Shown here: piece after piece, positions 52,901 through 64,000 of the stretch
Numbering within the stretch: the stretch's first letter is position 1
Layout of the letters: each line of letters opens with the position of its first letter
Assembly (NCBI RefSeq): GCF_002999335.1
Contig: NW_020312667.1
Span: 142,048 to 206,047 of the forward strand
Length of the DNA stretch: 64,000 nt
Direction: 5' to 3'
Source: Cyclospora cayetanensis
Lineage: Eukaryota > Apicomplexa > Conoidasida > Eucoccidiorida > Eimeriidae
Notes under the pieces: model-generated
The model's database searches: none
What the model was told of the DNA's origin: nothing
Seen by the model: the letters and a program-made list of their open reading frames with translations, nothing else
Program-made: the position numbers and the translations under genes

Positions 52901-53075
52901 AAATCACTCTCTGGCAGCAAGCCCAACATCGCTCTATGATCAGCCTACCGACGAGCAAAAAGGCGTTATTGGGGCCTCTGGGCCCCGCGACGCCCCAGGT
53001 GGCCTCTCCCTTTCCGAAGCAGGTCTTCCAGAAGAGGGTCTCACCAGAGATCCTCTGTCATGGCTTGAGGCATAG
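49960..53075 (+). CDS. Coiled-coil protein, unrecognised
   Basis: Three exons in phase: 49960-50973 (donor gtacgt), 51143-51280 (donor gtctga), 51489-53075 (acceptor ctctgcag); about 912 residues. Residues 1-200 are Ser/Pro/Gly-rich. A folded-looking patch, GLPRLLDLEIWELFEG then LRKRLGALGFWFYKVEGDL, lies near 205-245. A coiled coil follows (about 245-440), spanning all three exons and including MKLLSSELSSLKTERDDLIG and QLKQQMETVSTERQQLQSQL. The C-terminal half is disordered with Gln and Ser runs. No known domain; a cytoskeletal or scaffolding role would be a guess. The middle exon is exactly 46 codons and continues the heptad pattern, which supports the splicing. Confidence 0.65.
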
Positions 53076-54352
53076 GCTCTAGACGAGCCTCAGCAGCACA
53101 AGCCAGCAAAGACTGGAAATGCACTTTTGCGCCTCATATTCTGTCTGCCAAGGCATGAGGAGAACACCCTCTGAGGGCACCCTCCCTTGCGGTTGTGGAG
53201 CGCAGTGCCTTGGCACACTGCCAATGTGCCCTCTGGCCTTTGTTTATTTGTGAGAGTTCTGTAGGTTTTATGAATGATTTGTGATGACCTCAGCAGATAT
53301 GTCGTTGTGACAAGCCACATTCAATGTAATGTGCAAGGAAATGGACGGGGAAAGCAACTAGAGGGTCTCACATTCAGATGCAGCCTGCCCCCGTTTTAGA
53401 TACCAATTCTTTTTCATAACGGATTTCCAGATTTTCACGAATAGGATTCAGGGTCTTAAGTTTAGAAGTACAGGTGTTAGATACCACTCCTTGAGTTGTT
53501 TCACAGCCCATATAGGCCCTCTCTAGCGCGTATCCAAGCGTGAGTGTTTGCTGCAATGAGGATCTTTCCCCACTAAAGGCCCGCCGATGCCCGGAGGACA
53601 TTCCACATGGCCCTTTATGCCTCTCATCTCACGGGTTATATTTGCTTAAACCGCAAACGGGCTAGAACGCCATGCATGGCTCAGGATAGTAGAACCACCT
53701 GTGGCTTACGATGCCTACACCAAAGCAGCAACACATGCATACAGCAAATAAAGTGAAAACTGAGGGAAAATTGCAACCGCTGGCCTTCAAGGGAAGGTGT
53801 GTTTGTCGGCTACCGTGCAGAAGCGTGGAGGTTCAGCTGTTCAGCTGGCACGGCAGGGAGAGAGACAAGACCCCAAAAATGTGATAATAAGAGTCCATGT
53901 ACTAAAATGAGCATTGTATGCACATATTGATGCAAACTGTAACGTAAAGAACAGAAGGAAAATCCCGGTCGGCGGTGGTGTGTCCCCTGATCATGGTACC
54001 TGCAATGCAGCAGCCCTGTTGTGCTAGTCATGGCAAATAGCCTTCTGCACTCTGTTCAGTATTTCCTTCATCCAATGATACCCTCCCGCCAAACGCATTA
54101 TTTCCTTTGTTTACTTATTAGGTAGTATTTTTCTGCGAACTAGAAGAGCAGCGGCTTCCTTGTGCCACTAACCACTGCTGATTGAATCGACCGGCCAGTG
54201 GTGCTCCTCTCTTTATTGTGGCTTTCAACGTAACTATTCATTTGTTTCCTACTCAATTTCATTTCATATTGGTCTTCCTCTCCGGTTCCAGGTTTTCCCC
54301 TTGCTCGTCGCTCCCCCGACTCCACTTTGCTGAGATCGCTGAGCAGAAGAAG
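53076..54352. other. Intergenic, repeat-poor segment begins
   Basis: No open frame of note and no splice-supported exon. CAG and GGGGCCCC motifs disappear from about 53.1 kb. Confidence 0.4.
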
Positions 54353-54889
54353 ATGGATTCGCAGCAGCAGTTTGAGCGTCTTGTCACCTTCGTCTTCAGG
54401 TATTTTGACATTCACGAGAAAGGTCGTGTCCCCGCCGGAGTTTTGGGATCCATGCTACGGTCCCTGGGCCAAGTTTGGAGTTTTGCAGAAATCGTGCAAG
54501 TGGTTGACAAGCAAGGCGAACGAGAAATCACATTGTTCGATTTCCAATCCCTGGCAAGGAAGAAACGGGCGGCAGAGCTCCAGAGCCTCAACAAGTCGAA
54601 GCAAAAGAAAAAGAACTCCTTGAATGCTCTCAGTGCTCTAGGGGACTCCGTAGCTGATCCTTTCCCTGGCTTGTCCCTCGCAGAGATCGAGGAACTGCGT
54701 GTCTGTTTCTCTCTCTTAGACCCTGACGGCACTCAAGTGTGTGCAAGAAATGAAATAGAGCAGATTCTGACTTGCTTAGGGGAGCAGCTGTCGCCGGCAG
54801 ACGTGCAGCAACTCTTCCTCTTGGAGCGCCTAGAAGGAAAGCAGTTCCTCAACTTCGACGAGTTTGCCAGACTCTGCGAAAGGATTTAA
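54353..54889 (+). CDS. Degenerate EF-hand (calmodulin-like) protein
   Basis: Single exon of 178 residues from the ATG at 54353 (MDSQQQFERLVTFVFRYFD); the frame is open further upstream, so an earlier exon is possible. The layout is that of a calmodulin/centrin-like protein with paired EF-hands. The helix-loop-helix EIEELRVCFSLLDPDGTQV leads into NEIEQILTCLGEQLSPADV, then FLNFDEFARLCERI. The clearest loop (DPDGTQVCARNE, residues about 124-135) has Asp at 1 and 3 and Glu at 12 but lacks the usual Gly at 6; the first loop (DIHEKGRVPAGV) lacks the terminal Glu, and the others are weaker. Calcium binding is therefore doubtful for most sites. A structural light-chain-like role is one possibility. 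Confidence 0.75.
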   Translation: MDSQQQFERLVTFVFRYFDIHEKGRVPAGVLGSMLRSLGQVWSFAEIVQVVDKQGEREITLFDFQSLARKKRAAELQSLNKSKQKKKNSLNALSALGDSVADPFPGLSLAEIEELRVCFSLLDPDGTQVCARNEIEQILTCLGEQLSPADVQQLFLLERLEGKQFLNFDEFARLCERI

Positions 54890-57708
54890 ACCTTTCAGAT
54901 CGTAACTCCGAAGCCCGAGTGCCGACACTGTAGGCCGTAGTGGCAAGGCAATTTAGAGTAGTGATTGCGCGCTGTGTACGGGGATTATGCACATAGGTCA
55001 TCGATATGTTTAAGGGCGAATTTCGCCATGTTACCGAGAAGGAGCTCGCTATATACGATCAATGCCTTTAAACGTTTCTTCGTTACATGGGGACATCTAG
55101 AATCTAGAGCGCAGAAGTTACAGGCTCAAATTTCAGGATAAGCGCCGAGGTTGGCATCTAGCACACAGCGTGTAGCGCGTGAGAACGCAAGCACAACTGG
55201 GAACACGAGAACCACAAACAAGGAAAGCAGAGCACATCAACTAGAGAGAAAAGCCTTCAGATTGGCTTAGGGCCCCCCTCCCCCGTGCTGGAGGGCTTAG
55301 CAGAGGGCCCACGCCCACGGCATACCTGGCGTGGCAGTGAAGCCTTCGCGAGGCTGCGAGCTGGCATAAGATCACAGGAGAATGGGCGTCTTAGGCCTTT
55401 CAAGAGGCGCGCACGGAGAAGCAGCAAAGACGGAATCCATGGAAGGGATGCATCTAAAGAACATACAAAGGAAAAACAGCGGATGTTGCGCTGCACCATG
55501 CCTGTTTTGCGCTGCTAGTGTCCGTCCTCCCCCTATTACTCATGCCGCGGATGCTGCTGCCCCCAAGGATAGCACATCTCACTTGTTTTCCCACTTTTTA
55601 TATCCCCTCAGGCTGCCAGGGGGGCCAGCAACAGTGGCGCCCGTAGCTGTAGTAGCACTAGCAACTACGGTAGTACAAAATGCCAAAACCGCAGCGCGCA
55701 TTACAACCGTTGTGTGGCTTTTCATATGTATTTTCGTGTATCCCTCTTTCTTTGCACTTAGGAATCAGTTTTGCCTCAGTAAGCGCAATCACTTCTTTCC
55801 TGGCCCCTTCGTGTCTACTGTGTATTTCTAGCTGGATCTCGCCGCGGATCTTGCTGCTGCTATCGATGCTCTACCTCAACACATTCTACTTTGCTCAGTT
55901 GCTTTGGTGCAATTCTTTTTTCTTTCCTGCGATGGCTGTGATTGTGGGTACTCCTTCCTAGTACCGCCTTTTGGCTGCAAATGAGGTAGCAGGGGCTGTT
56001 GCTGCTAGGGGAACTACAGCGTCTTTCCTTTTGGGGTGGCGCTTGTTGTTGTCTCGTATGCTATGTCTCAGCGAGAGGCCAGAACTACTCCTCTTTAGCC
56101 TTGGTGTTGCTGCTGTCTTTGCTGCTCCAGCGTGTGAAATTTAAGAGGGCCCTTGACGCTGCTTCTATTGCGGTTGCTGGAGCGGCACCTACAGAAATGT
56201 AAACTGTTCAGATACTAGAATATATGATCATATTTACTGTAAGGCGAGAACATCTGTGGCCTGAGCGCGGGGGACTAGTGCGTCAGGAGGCCCTAATGCA
56301 TCGAGACACACATGGTGCTGTGTTATACAGCACATGCAACGGCGGCGGTTTTGTGCATGCATCCTTTTTTATTCTAGCTGAATTATGTAGCTTTCTGTTC
56401 AAAGAACTGCATGAAGAAGGAAAAGATGCGGAATACCCCCCGTCTTGCTGCTGGGAGACCGCTTGCAGACCCAGGGTCACTTGTGCCTTTTTCACCGGCT
56501 TCCTGCTCGGGAGCGCCACCAACAACTTCTTACACTGATTTCGGCTCTGTGCTGCATGCAGCCGATGATTCAGCCTGTTTTGTCGCCTTTCGGGCCTCAG
56601 CAAGCCGGCGCCTATCGACGTTTAAATAGCAGCAGTAGCTGCACCAGGATGCAAGAAAACTCCTACTGAGCTGCTTATGAGTCCCAACATTTGCTCTCTT
56701 TCTCTAACATGAGGGGTGCAATGAAGAGAAATTACGGGTAGGAAAATCGATGCCATTATATGCGGCTAAGCGAGAACAAAAGAAAAGCGTATATCTCAAG
56801 TTGTTGTTGCTCTGGGCGCTCCTCTTCCTGCTGTTGGAAAAGTTTACTTGATAAGAGGGTAACGATTCGCATATTGCCTCTCGCAATGCAGAAAAGCCAC
56901 CAAGCACCGCAGCGGACTCGGACATGCTGGTGCAGTTATTCCCCCACTGGCACAAATCGAGATGGTCGTATTTATGGTTTTCTTCCGCCCGTCTCTCTCG
57001 CGCATTGGCCCTTGCCTCACTGTATGCTTCATGGCCTTCTAACTGCCCTTCGGCCGGCATCACTGCACCGGTCTCACTGATTCTCTCTCTAGTTGCCACC
57101 CCGCATTCCGCATCTGCATGCGTGTCTGTACAGGTATTCGATTAATGTAGCGGAAGCGGCCCCTCGTGGAGAATGACCACTTGCCCTGCTTCACAGAAAA
57201 TGATGCCGTCCTCCTTGTGATGTGCGTTGCCACAATGCAACAGAACGGCCAATAGCGGATGTAGAATGACGTTCACAGGCGGTGCACCTTGTGCAGTGTG
57301 CGGCTACCTTTGTTGGCTGCCTCCGCACTTAAAAAAGGAACGGTCAATACCCATGCATTCGGCTTACCCAATCTTTATTTTGCCTTATTTCGACTTTCGC
57401 TGCTGCCTCGTTGGCTTGTAGCTACATGTAGTATCTTTGTGTAGCTTTGAGTGTCTCCAGGCCAATGCTGGAGGGACGGTACACCATGTACACGGACGAG
57501 GAGTTAGCAGAGACATCGAAGCAAGATGATGTGGGTGCGCAATGCAGGCGCCCCTGAATGCATTCCTACCCAAGTAGCACGCCTACATTATTTCTCTGTG
57601 ATTGACTTCTGGCAGCGTTCTCTCTTGCCGTGGATACGGATGCTTTGCGCAGGCCCTGCTACAACGAAAAGTGAGACATGTGACCCATATTTGTAATCCA
57701 ATATTTAG
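54890..57708. other. Repeat-poor region without a confident gene
   Basis: About 2.8 kb of short frames. Hydrophobic Ala/Val pieces occur at 55610-55690 and Leu/Ala pieces at 55835-55960. They could be exon remnants, but no splice chain could be assembled. Confidence 0.35.
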
Positions 57709-57840
57709 GCACTTGGAGATCTTATTCTTCGGAACTTGAACGGTGGGCTCATTGAAAAAGCTTGTAGTGATCTGCCGGTAGTTGTTTCTGTTTCTGCCGA
57801 GCTTGCTGCTGCTTACTTTGTAGATGACTACAATTTCTGA
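57709..57840 (+). CDS. Short terminal exon, unrecognised
   Basis: After an acceptor (atatttag) a 43-codon frame runs to a TGA: ALGDLILRNLNGGLIEKACS, ending AAAYFVDDYNF. Composition is protein-like. The upstream exons were not found, so this could be the end of a gene lying in 55-57 kb or a remnant. Confidence 0.3.
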   Translation, partial: ALGDLILRNLNGGLIEKACSDLPVVVSVSAELAAAYFVDDYNF

Positions 57841-58014
57841 CTTCGATTTGGTGGCCGGTGGCTTCTATTGGTGCTTCTCATGCTACACTACCTGCGGATA
57901 AACTCGCGGACGGCATTTGCCACGCGATTTCTCGGCTCATGCCGGTACTAGTTGTGGTGCTTCGTGGCCTTCCTTGTGAGCTAAGTAGTCAGTGATCAGC
58001 TTTCTTTGCCCGTC

Positions 58015-58215
58015 ATGGGTGTGCTCGGATTAGGGGCCAGCTTGCTCTGTGCGCTTTGTGTTTGGCTGAACGCAAAGTCATTTTCCTTTGTCTCTCTTTC
58101 GCCACTGATCGAGATGCGTGCTGCGCATTCGGATCTGCGATTTCTGAAGTGCGAAGAGAGGGACGCCGATTTCGACTGCACTTCCTATGAAGGCTCGAAA
58201 CCCCCATCAGAAAAG
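58015..58215 (+). CDS. First exon of a putative secreted protein
   Basis: ATG at 58015, then MGVLGLGASLLCALCVW, a typical signal peptide with probable cleavage near residue 21, and a polar Cys-containing stretch (FLKCEERDADFDCTSYEG) ending at a gtaaat donor at 58216, phase 0. The product is not recognised. Small secreted Cys-containing multi-exon genes are common among Eimeria surface antigens, but I cannot assign it to a SAG subfamily. Confidence 0.45.
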
Positions 58216-58957
58216 GTAAATGCCTTCTCTGAATATTCATTTGACAGCTCCATTCATGTCATGACGGCCAGCGAGACCGTGCTCATAAATTAAAACCCCA
58301 AAGTCTCCTCGCCAATCCTAGACCCTTATAATACAATATTACCAGTTTCTTAGGCACAACAAATCTAGGGCATCTAGCCTCACGAATGGGGCGCTGCAGA
58401 CAGCTGCCATTGTTGAAAGCACACCTATCTGAGACTTCAATATGCAACTCTCCGCTGCAAATGGCTTTTTCTTGTCACTGCTCTCACCCTCAAACCCTAT
58501 TCTTTCTGCTGTTTGTACTCATACGATATATCTTGCACTTGCCTCGGATGTCTTTGCTGCTGCATATCTCCTTGCTCTTCGTGCGTGCGAGAAGCCTTGA
58601 AGCATCCCTGGTGGCGGACCCTTAGAGATAGGGTCATAAGTCGGTGGCTTATGCTAGCCTACGGAGAAGCGATCAGCCAGCAATGAGCACGCATCAGGAA
58701 AAGTGGCTAGGCCATGGCTGGCGAGGGCAGATCTTGCACAAGCATCAGTTCATTGAATTACCTCTCTAGGCCTCTAACTAGTTGCCTGAGGTAAGAAGCA
58801 GCTGTTATCGACTATGTGTGAACGCGTGCATTTCATCAGGGTGCGCCTGGAAGTCAAATAAAGCACGGCCGCGAGCTCACACGCACACTGGCTAGCTGCG
58901 CCTTGGACTGTGCGGTAAGGCCAGATATTTGCTCGTAGCCACTTGGATACTTTGCAG

Positions 58958-59304
58958 CTGTGTCGGCATTTGACTCTGTCCTCCTCTTTGTTTACGCTTG
59001 CCGTCTGTATAGGGACGCCTTCTGCACGAAGACGTGGGAGCCAGAGGGGCAGCGATGGAGTGGTAGAGGACCGAAGCCAAGCTTTCAGACGCCGAAGGCA
59101 GAATTTTTGGTTATTTATTATCTGGTCCACCCTTCGTCATGCTTTGGTCCAGCCCTTGCTGCTACAGGCGTGTCAGGTGCCGTAGCCGTAACTGCAGACG
59201 GAGCAGTGGCAGCTGCAGCGATCTATGCAGCTATAGTAGCGGCATATATGTGGGCTGTGCTTGCTGCCTCGTCAGGCACCGGCCATGTGCATTCCACTGC
59301 TTAG
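58958..59304 (+). CDS. Possible terminal exon with C-terminal hydrophobic tail
   Basis: After an acceptor (ctttgcag) a 115-codon frame starts VSAFDSVLLFVYACRLYRD, contains AEFLVIYYLVHPSSC, and ends in a long Ala/Val-rich segment (AVAAAAIYAAIVAAYMWAVL) before a stop. Such a tail could be a transmembrane helix or a GPI-attachment signal. It might belong with the signal-peptide exon at 58015, but the phases (0 and 1) require at least one intermediate exon. Confidence 0.35.
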
Positions 59305-60295
59305 AGTTATTTTAGCAAAGTGAAAAAGATCCCCAGTAGGCAGAGCTGCTGCCGACCACTCTACTATTCTTTTGGGCGGGCTAACCCCCAGTCGGTTTTT
59401 CCGAGATACTCATGTAAAACACTCAGTGACCTCCCTGGCTATCTAGTCTGCGAGCTCACTGCCCTGGGAACTAAAAGAAATCCTATACATCAGCTAGCTA
59501 CCTAGCACGCAGGTTGCCCTGAGGACCGTCTGCTTCAGAGAGCTTTCTTCGTGGCTTCCAAAAGACATCTACCACTACAAGCGAAGATCTAGCCGCCGCA
59601 GGGTCATCTACAGCGCCAATTCAATCTCCAAGAGGACGAGCCTACACCGCATCCCTCGCCTTCGCCCCACTCGCCCTGCCGGTGTAGCTGCTCCTGGTGC
59701 TGCCGTAGTTGTTAGGCAACAGCGGCTGGAGCTTACATGGCTAGCTGGCTGCTTGCGTTCACACGGCTAGCTGCTTGCGCCGCTGAGAAGGCAGGCATTG
59801 TGCTGGCCGGTGAAGGCTCTGGCGAGGCCGACGCTAATTTTACGCAGACCACCCATAGGTCGCTTATTCGCCGCAGCTAGCGAGTGCGGTTCTATCTCGA
59901 TCGAAGAGCTCCTGTTCTTGTATCTAGGGCAGCAAATTCAGGGGAGAAGCGGAGGGGAGGGAGGGAGAGCTAAAAGCGCTAGAAGCTAGTGCAACTCTCT
60001 AAACCCTAGACCCAATGGCTTTGCGAAGAGGGCGCGCTTTAAGTGACAGCTGGTAGGCGATATTTGGTGAGCGCTGTTTCTCAGTCCGCTTGCAGCCGTT
60101 TCGAATAGGCAGACGAGCAGGCGTCCATATGTGACAGCTGCTGGCTGCTGACCTGGTGGGAGGCGTGCGGCTCGCGGCGAGCAAGCATCTTTCTCCGCGA
60201 CAACAGCCTTCACAGCGCCGTAGCTTTTGCGGCAGGCTGGCGCTCCTTAAGCTGCTCCAGACAGCGTCTGCGGTCGGCATCCGCGAGAAGATTTC
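59305..60295. other. Intergenic, no gene seen
   Basis: Only short frames without splice support. This is the 3' flank of the minus-strand gene ending at 60296. Confidence 0.35.
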
Positions 60296-62792
60296 TCATC
60301 CTTCCTCCTGCTGCTCAACGGGAGGGTCCTTCGCGAGACGTCCGGGCGGGGGTTCATCTAGCCACGCCTGCAGATCGAAGTTTGGACTCTTGAAAAACTC
60401 CTGCAGCGACTGCACATTCTCGGCGTTCAACTGCAGCTGCCGTGCTGTTTCTTCTAAGAAGGGCAAGTCCATGCCCTTAGCAGCAAACCACTTCTCCCGC
60501 TCAGCGTGACGACGCGCCCTGTAGGAGCCGCAGCAGCGTTGTTTGATGAATTGTTTCATACCGAAGCAGCAGCAGGAAGAGCAACAAAAAAGAGACGCAC
60601 ACCGTATCGGAAACAACGAGCAGCCTGAGGGGACTTGCAACGGCTGCAACAGCAGCCCACACGAAATTACCTCAAGTCATCCAGCTGTTGCTGCTTGGCG
60701 AGAGCGTGGTGCTCTTCCTCCCAGTGCGTTACGATTTCTGCCAGTTTCGCATGCACCCGCGGTCGCCGAATCGTTGACAAATACACCTTCCTCAGGAATG
60801 CAACGTCCTTAAAACTGCACGCTGAAAAGTACTTGCTGCTACTGCTGTTGCTGCTGCTGGCATTGCTGTTGTTGCTGCTGCTATCGGGTGTTGCTTTGAG
60901 GGCGTCGGGGAGAGCGTAGCGGCGCTGCTTCGCCTTTTCTGCTGCTTTGCGCAGTCGAAAGCGAAGATTTCGAGTCAGCAGCATCGGCGTGTTGCTGCTT
61001 TGGCCATCACCGCGAAGTGTGTCGCTCGTGTCATCGCTATCGGCAGCTTCGCCACTTTGAGGAGGCGCTGCTTTCTCCTTTGCTTGGTGCTGCTCTTCTC
61101 CCTCTCGCCGCTGCTGTGCATGTGCTCCATCCTGCTGCCCGTCCGCCTCAGCCGCGGCTTGCTGCTGCTTCTTCCGCTGCTCTCGCTGCAGGTGCAGCTC
61201 CTTGCCTCGAGCATTCAGATCCTCGAAAAGACGCAGAAACGCCAAGACAACTTCAGGACGGCCACGTAGCTCCAGCAAGCTGCACGCAAAAACTTTCAAC
61301 GCCATTGCTCCTCCACCTCGAATCCCCTCCGCACCGCGCGCACACCCCATAAAGGAGAATACCAAATATCCACCAACGTCAGCACAAGCAGTCAATGCCC
61401 CCTGACGCAAAAAGGCCATAGCTCACTCTGTCTGAAGCCTCAAGATGCGGCAGGCAGCGAAGAGGTGGCCGTTGTAAACGCAGTCGCTAAATGCAGCTGT
61501 CGCCTGCTGGCGTTCCCAAGGCGTAGATCCTGAAACACAGCCCACCTACACAGCCCTACACGCCTTCGCTTGTGCATCCTCTCTGCAGCAGTTGAGGCTT
61601 TCCCCCCCCCCCCCCCCCCCTCCCAAGCTACTCAAAATACCTTCCTGAATGCAGCAGCACGCATTATGCAGATCTATTTCAAGATTTGCTGCATTCATAC
61701 CTGCACGCCCTAAGATGAAAGGCGCGAGGGCTCCCGGATTGATCTGCGGCAAAGCAGTAGCAAAGCAGTAACTAATGGTGGTAGCAAAGCAGCAGCTAAG
61801 CAGTATCTAATGGTGGTAGCAAAGCAGCAGCTAAGCAGTATCTAATGGTAGTAACAAAGCAGCAGCTAAGCAGTAACTAATGGTGGTAGCAAAGCAGCAG
61901 CTAAGCAGTATCTAATGGTGGTAGCAAAGCAGCAGCTAACGGTGTAGCAGAGCAGTATCTAATGGCAGTAGCAAAGCAGTAGCTAATGGTGATAACTATG
62001 CAGTAGCTAATAGCGGTAGCGAAGGTTTGCTGCTTCGGCTGCTACCCTTCCCGTTGTGCTGTAGCCACGCCAAGAAGAGCCGCTGCAAAGCACCAGCAGA
62101 TTCGTATTCGTTCCCTACAGCCAGCCGGGAGCAGAAAGCAATACTGCCAGGAGTCTCGACAGCTGCTGCAGCACCACGTAGACACAACACACCTTGGTCC
62201 TGTGTTTCCAGTGATTCAACGGCTTGGCTCTGAAGGCTCCATGCTCTAAGAATCCTCTATGCAGCACTCTTGCTGCCTCTACTACCGCACCAACAGCCTG
62301 CTGCTGCAGTTGCTGCTGCTGCTGCCGCTGGCGTGCTGCAGCCAGTTGCTGCTGCTTCTCTATTTGCACCAGCGCAAACTGAAGCTCGTCTAGCTGCCCC
62401 TGCTCCCTCTTTTGCCGCCGTCCACAGTGCTTCTGATGCTGCTCTTCTTCCTGCTGCTTCTGATGTTGCTCTTCTTCCTGCTGCTGCTTGTGATGCTGCT
62501 CTTCTTCCTGCTGCTGCTTCTGCTTCTTCTGCTCTTCTTCCTGCTGCTGACGCAGGCGCTGCATCTGCCGCAATACAAGCTCCCTTTGGTTTTGTATGTT
62601 CTGCATATCCGCTTCTGTCTCCTCCTGCAGCCGCTGCAGCTTTTGCAGCAGCTGCTCGTGCTGCTTCTGCTCGACGCGTTGCTGCAACTGTCTCAGCAGC
62701 AAAACTGCCGCTTGGCGTCCGAAGACTCCGCGATTCAGGCGGAGCAGTTGGCGACACTTGTGAGGCCCCTCGCTTTCCAAATAGTGCAACAG
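60296..62792 (-). CDS. Coiled-coil protein, unrecognised, 5' end missing
   Basis: Five exons chain in phase: 62792-62193, 61743-61701, 61529-61427, 61279-60671, 60518-60296, giving at least 525 residues. The first visible exon begins after an acceptor (gcatgcag), so the start lies to the right, in or beyond the minisatellite. It encodes a Gln/Glu coiled coil with EEEQHQKQQ-type repeats. Small exons then give a compact conserved-looking core: INPGALAPFILGRA, then STPWERQQATAAFSDCVYNG, HLFAACRILRLQT, LLELRGRPEVVLAFLRLFED. A charged low-complexity stretch and a C-terminal helix pair follow (RHAEREKWFAAKGMDLPFLE, NVQSLQEFFKSPNFDLQAWL) before the stop. The family is not recognised. The tight phase agreement over five exons is the main evidence that it is one gene. 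Confidence 0.65.
61602..61620. repeat. Homopolymer C19
   Basis: Nineteen consecutive C residues in the 61530-61700 intron. It may vary in length or be misassembled. Confidence 0.9.
61747..62025. repeat. Minisatellite, about 35-bp period
   Basis: Roughly eight degenerate copies with the theme AGCAAAGCAGCAGCTAAGC followed by AGTATCTAATGGTGGT. Several copies are truncated, so the period is irregular. It lies in the intron between exons 62193 and 61743 of the minus-strand coiled-coil gene. Confidence 0.85.
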
Positions 62793-62949
62793 CTGCATGC
62801 ATTTTACACATCGCATGCATGCAAAGTGCATAGCCACCAATGAAGAAGGCGCTCGCTCGCGTCAGGCCTGGTGGCGTATGCGCAGTCAAGAGACGCAAGC
62901 GGTAAGAGCTGCTTTATCCGCAGCACTCCAACAGCCAATTCCCCCAACA

Positions 62950-64000
62950 GGAGCAACAAAACAACGCCATTCACCATAGAGCAACTGAAAAGCAGCGATA
63001 CAACTGCAGCAACAAAACAACGCCATTCACCATAGAGCAACTGAAAAGCAGCGATACAACTGCAGCAACAAAACAACGCCATCCACCACAACGCAACTGA
63101 AAAGCAGCGATACAACTGCAGCAACAAAACAACGCCATTCACCACAAAGCAACTGAAAAGCGGCGATACAACTGCAGCAACAAAACAACGCCATTCACCA
63201 CAACGCAACTGAAAAGCAGCGATACAACTGCAGCAACAAAACAACGCCATTCACCACAAAGCAGCTGAAAAGCAGCGATACGACTGCAGCAACAAGACAA
63301 CGCCATTCAGCACAACGCAACTGAAAAGCAGCGATACAACTGCAGCAACAAAACAACGCCATTCACCACAAAGCAACTGAAAAGCAGCGATACAACTGCA
63401 GCAACAAGACAACGCCATTCAGCATAAAGCAACTGAAAAGCAGCGATACAACTGCAGCAACAAAACAACGCCATTCAGCATAAAGCAATTGAAAAGCAGC
63501 GATACAACTGCAGCAACAAAACAACGCCATTCACCATAAAGCAACTGAAAAGCAGCGATACAACTGCAGCAACAAGACAACGCCATTCACCATAAAGCAA
63601 CTGAAAAGCAGCGATACAACTGCAGCAACGAAACAACGCCATTCACCACAACGCAACTGAAAAGCAGCGATACAACTGCAGCAACAAGACAATGCCATTC
63701 ACCATAAAGCAACTGAAAAGCAGCGATACAACTGCAGCAACAAGACAACGCCATTCACCACAAAGCAACTGAAAAGCAGCGATACAACTGCAGCAACAAA
63801 ACAACGCCATTCACCACAAAGCAACTGAAAAGCAGCGATACAACTGCAGCAACAAGACAACGCCATTCACCACAAAGCAACTGAAAAGCAGCGATACAAC
63901 TGCAGCAACAAGACAACGCCATTCACCACAAAGCAACTGAAAAGCAGCGATACAACTGCAGCAACAAAACAACGCCATTCACCACAAAGCAACTGAAAAG
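62950..64000. repeat. 56-bp minisatellite, runs off the right edge
   Basis: About 19 head-to-tail copies of a 56-nt unit containing GCAACTGAAAAGCAGCGATA, CAACTGCAGCAACAAAACAA and CGCCATTCACCA. Copies differ by a few substitutions (CATA/CACA, AAAC/AGAC, AAAG/AACG). The period is not a multiple of three, so it cannot be a protein repeat in one frame. It lies upstream of the first visible exon of the minus-strand gene and may be its intron or 5' flank. Confidence 0.95.

Noticed and set aside
62950..64000. Regular repeats that could suggest a CRISPR array
   Set aside because: Units are directly tandem with no unique spacers, and the genome is eukaryotic; it is a minisatellite.

Overview
The window reads as nuclear DNA of a coccidian apicomplexan, most likely an Eimeria species. 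The basis is dense CAG/CTG runs read as poly-Gln, poly-Ala or poly-Ser inside coding exons, many small GT-AG introns filled with microsatellites, GGGGCCCC-rich intergenic DNA and a RAP-domain gene. The species cannot be fixed from the sequence alone. Repeat-rich stretches (about 5-26 kb, 39-53 kb, 60-64 kb) alternate with repeat-poor ones (about 27-39 kb and 53-60 kb), as known for Eimeria chromosomes. All gene models were built by hand from splice signals, reading phase and family motifs; exon edges are predictions.

Layout. 0-2.2 kb: part of an unrecognised plus-strand membrane-protein gene. 3.5-4.9 kb (minus): COQ5, a ubiquinone methyltransferase. 6.1-10.4 kb (plus): a UAS+UBX protein like FAF2/UBXD8, an ERAD adaptor for p97/Cdc48, in nine exons. 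14.5-17.3 kb (plus): a CCCH zinc-finger protein full of homopolymer runs. 17.2-18.8 kb (minus): scattered coding signal, possibly frameshifted. 19.2-26.6 kb (minus): a 12-exon coiled-coil protein with two UVR-like motifs. 31.7-38.6 kb (plus): a threonine synthase homologue expanded to about 1,100 residues and lacking the catalytic lysine and other active-site residues. 39.4-43.7 kb (plus): a RAP-domain protein, probably mitochondrial. 44.6-47.7 kb (plus): a MAK11/PAK1IP1-like WD40 protein of ribosome biogenesis. 50.0-53.1 kb (plus): a coiled-coil protein. 54.4-54.9 kb (plus): a degenerate EF-hand protein. 57.7-59.3 kb: small coding pieces, one with a signal peptide. 60.3-62.8 kb (minus): a coiled-coil gene that probably runs off the right edge into a 56-bp minisatellite filling the last kilobase.

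The genes are independent housekeeping or lineage-specific loci, not an operon or a single pathway. The observation I rank highest is the threonine-synthase-like protein: its fold signature is clear, yet each pyridoxal-phosphate motif I could align is altered, which suggests a pseudoenzyme.
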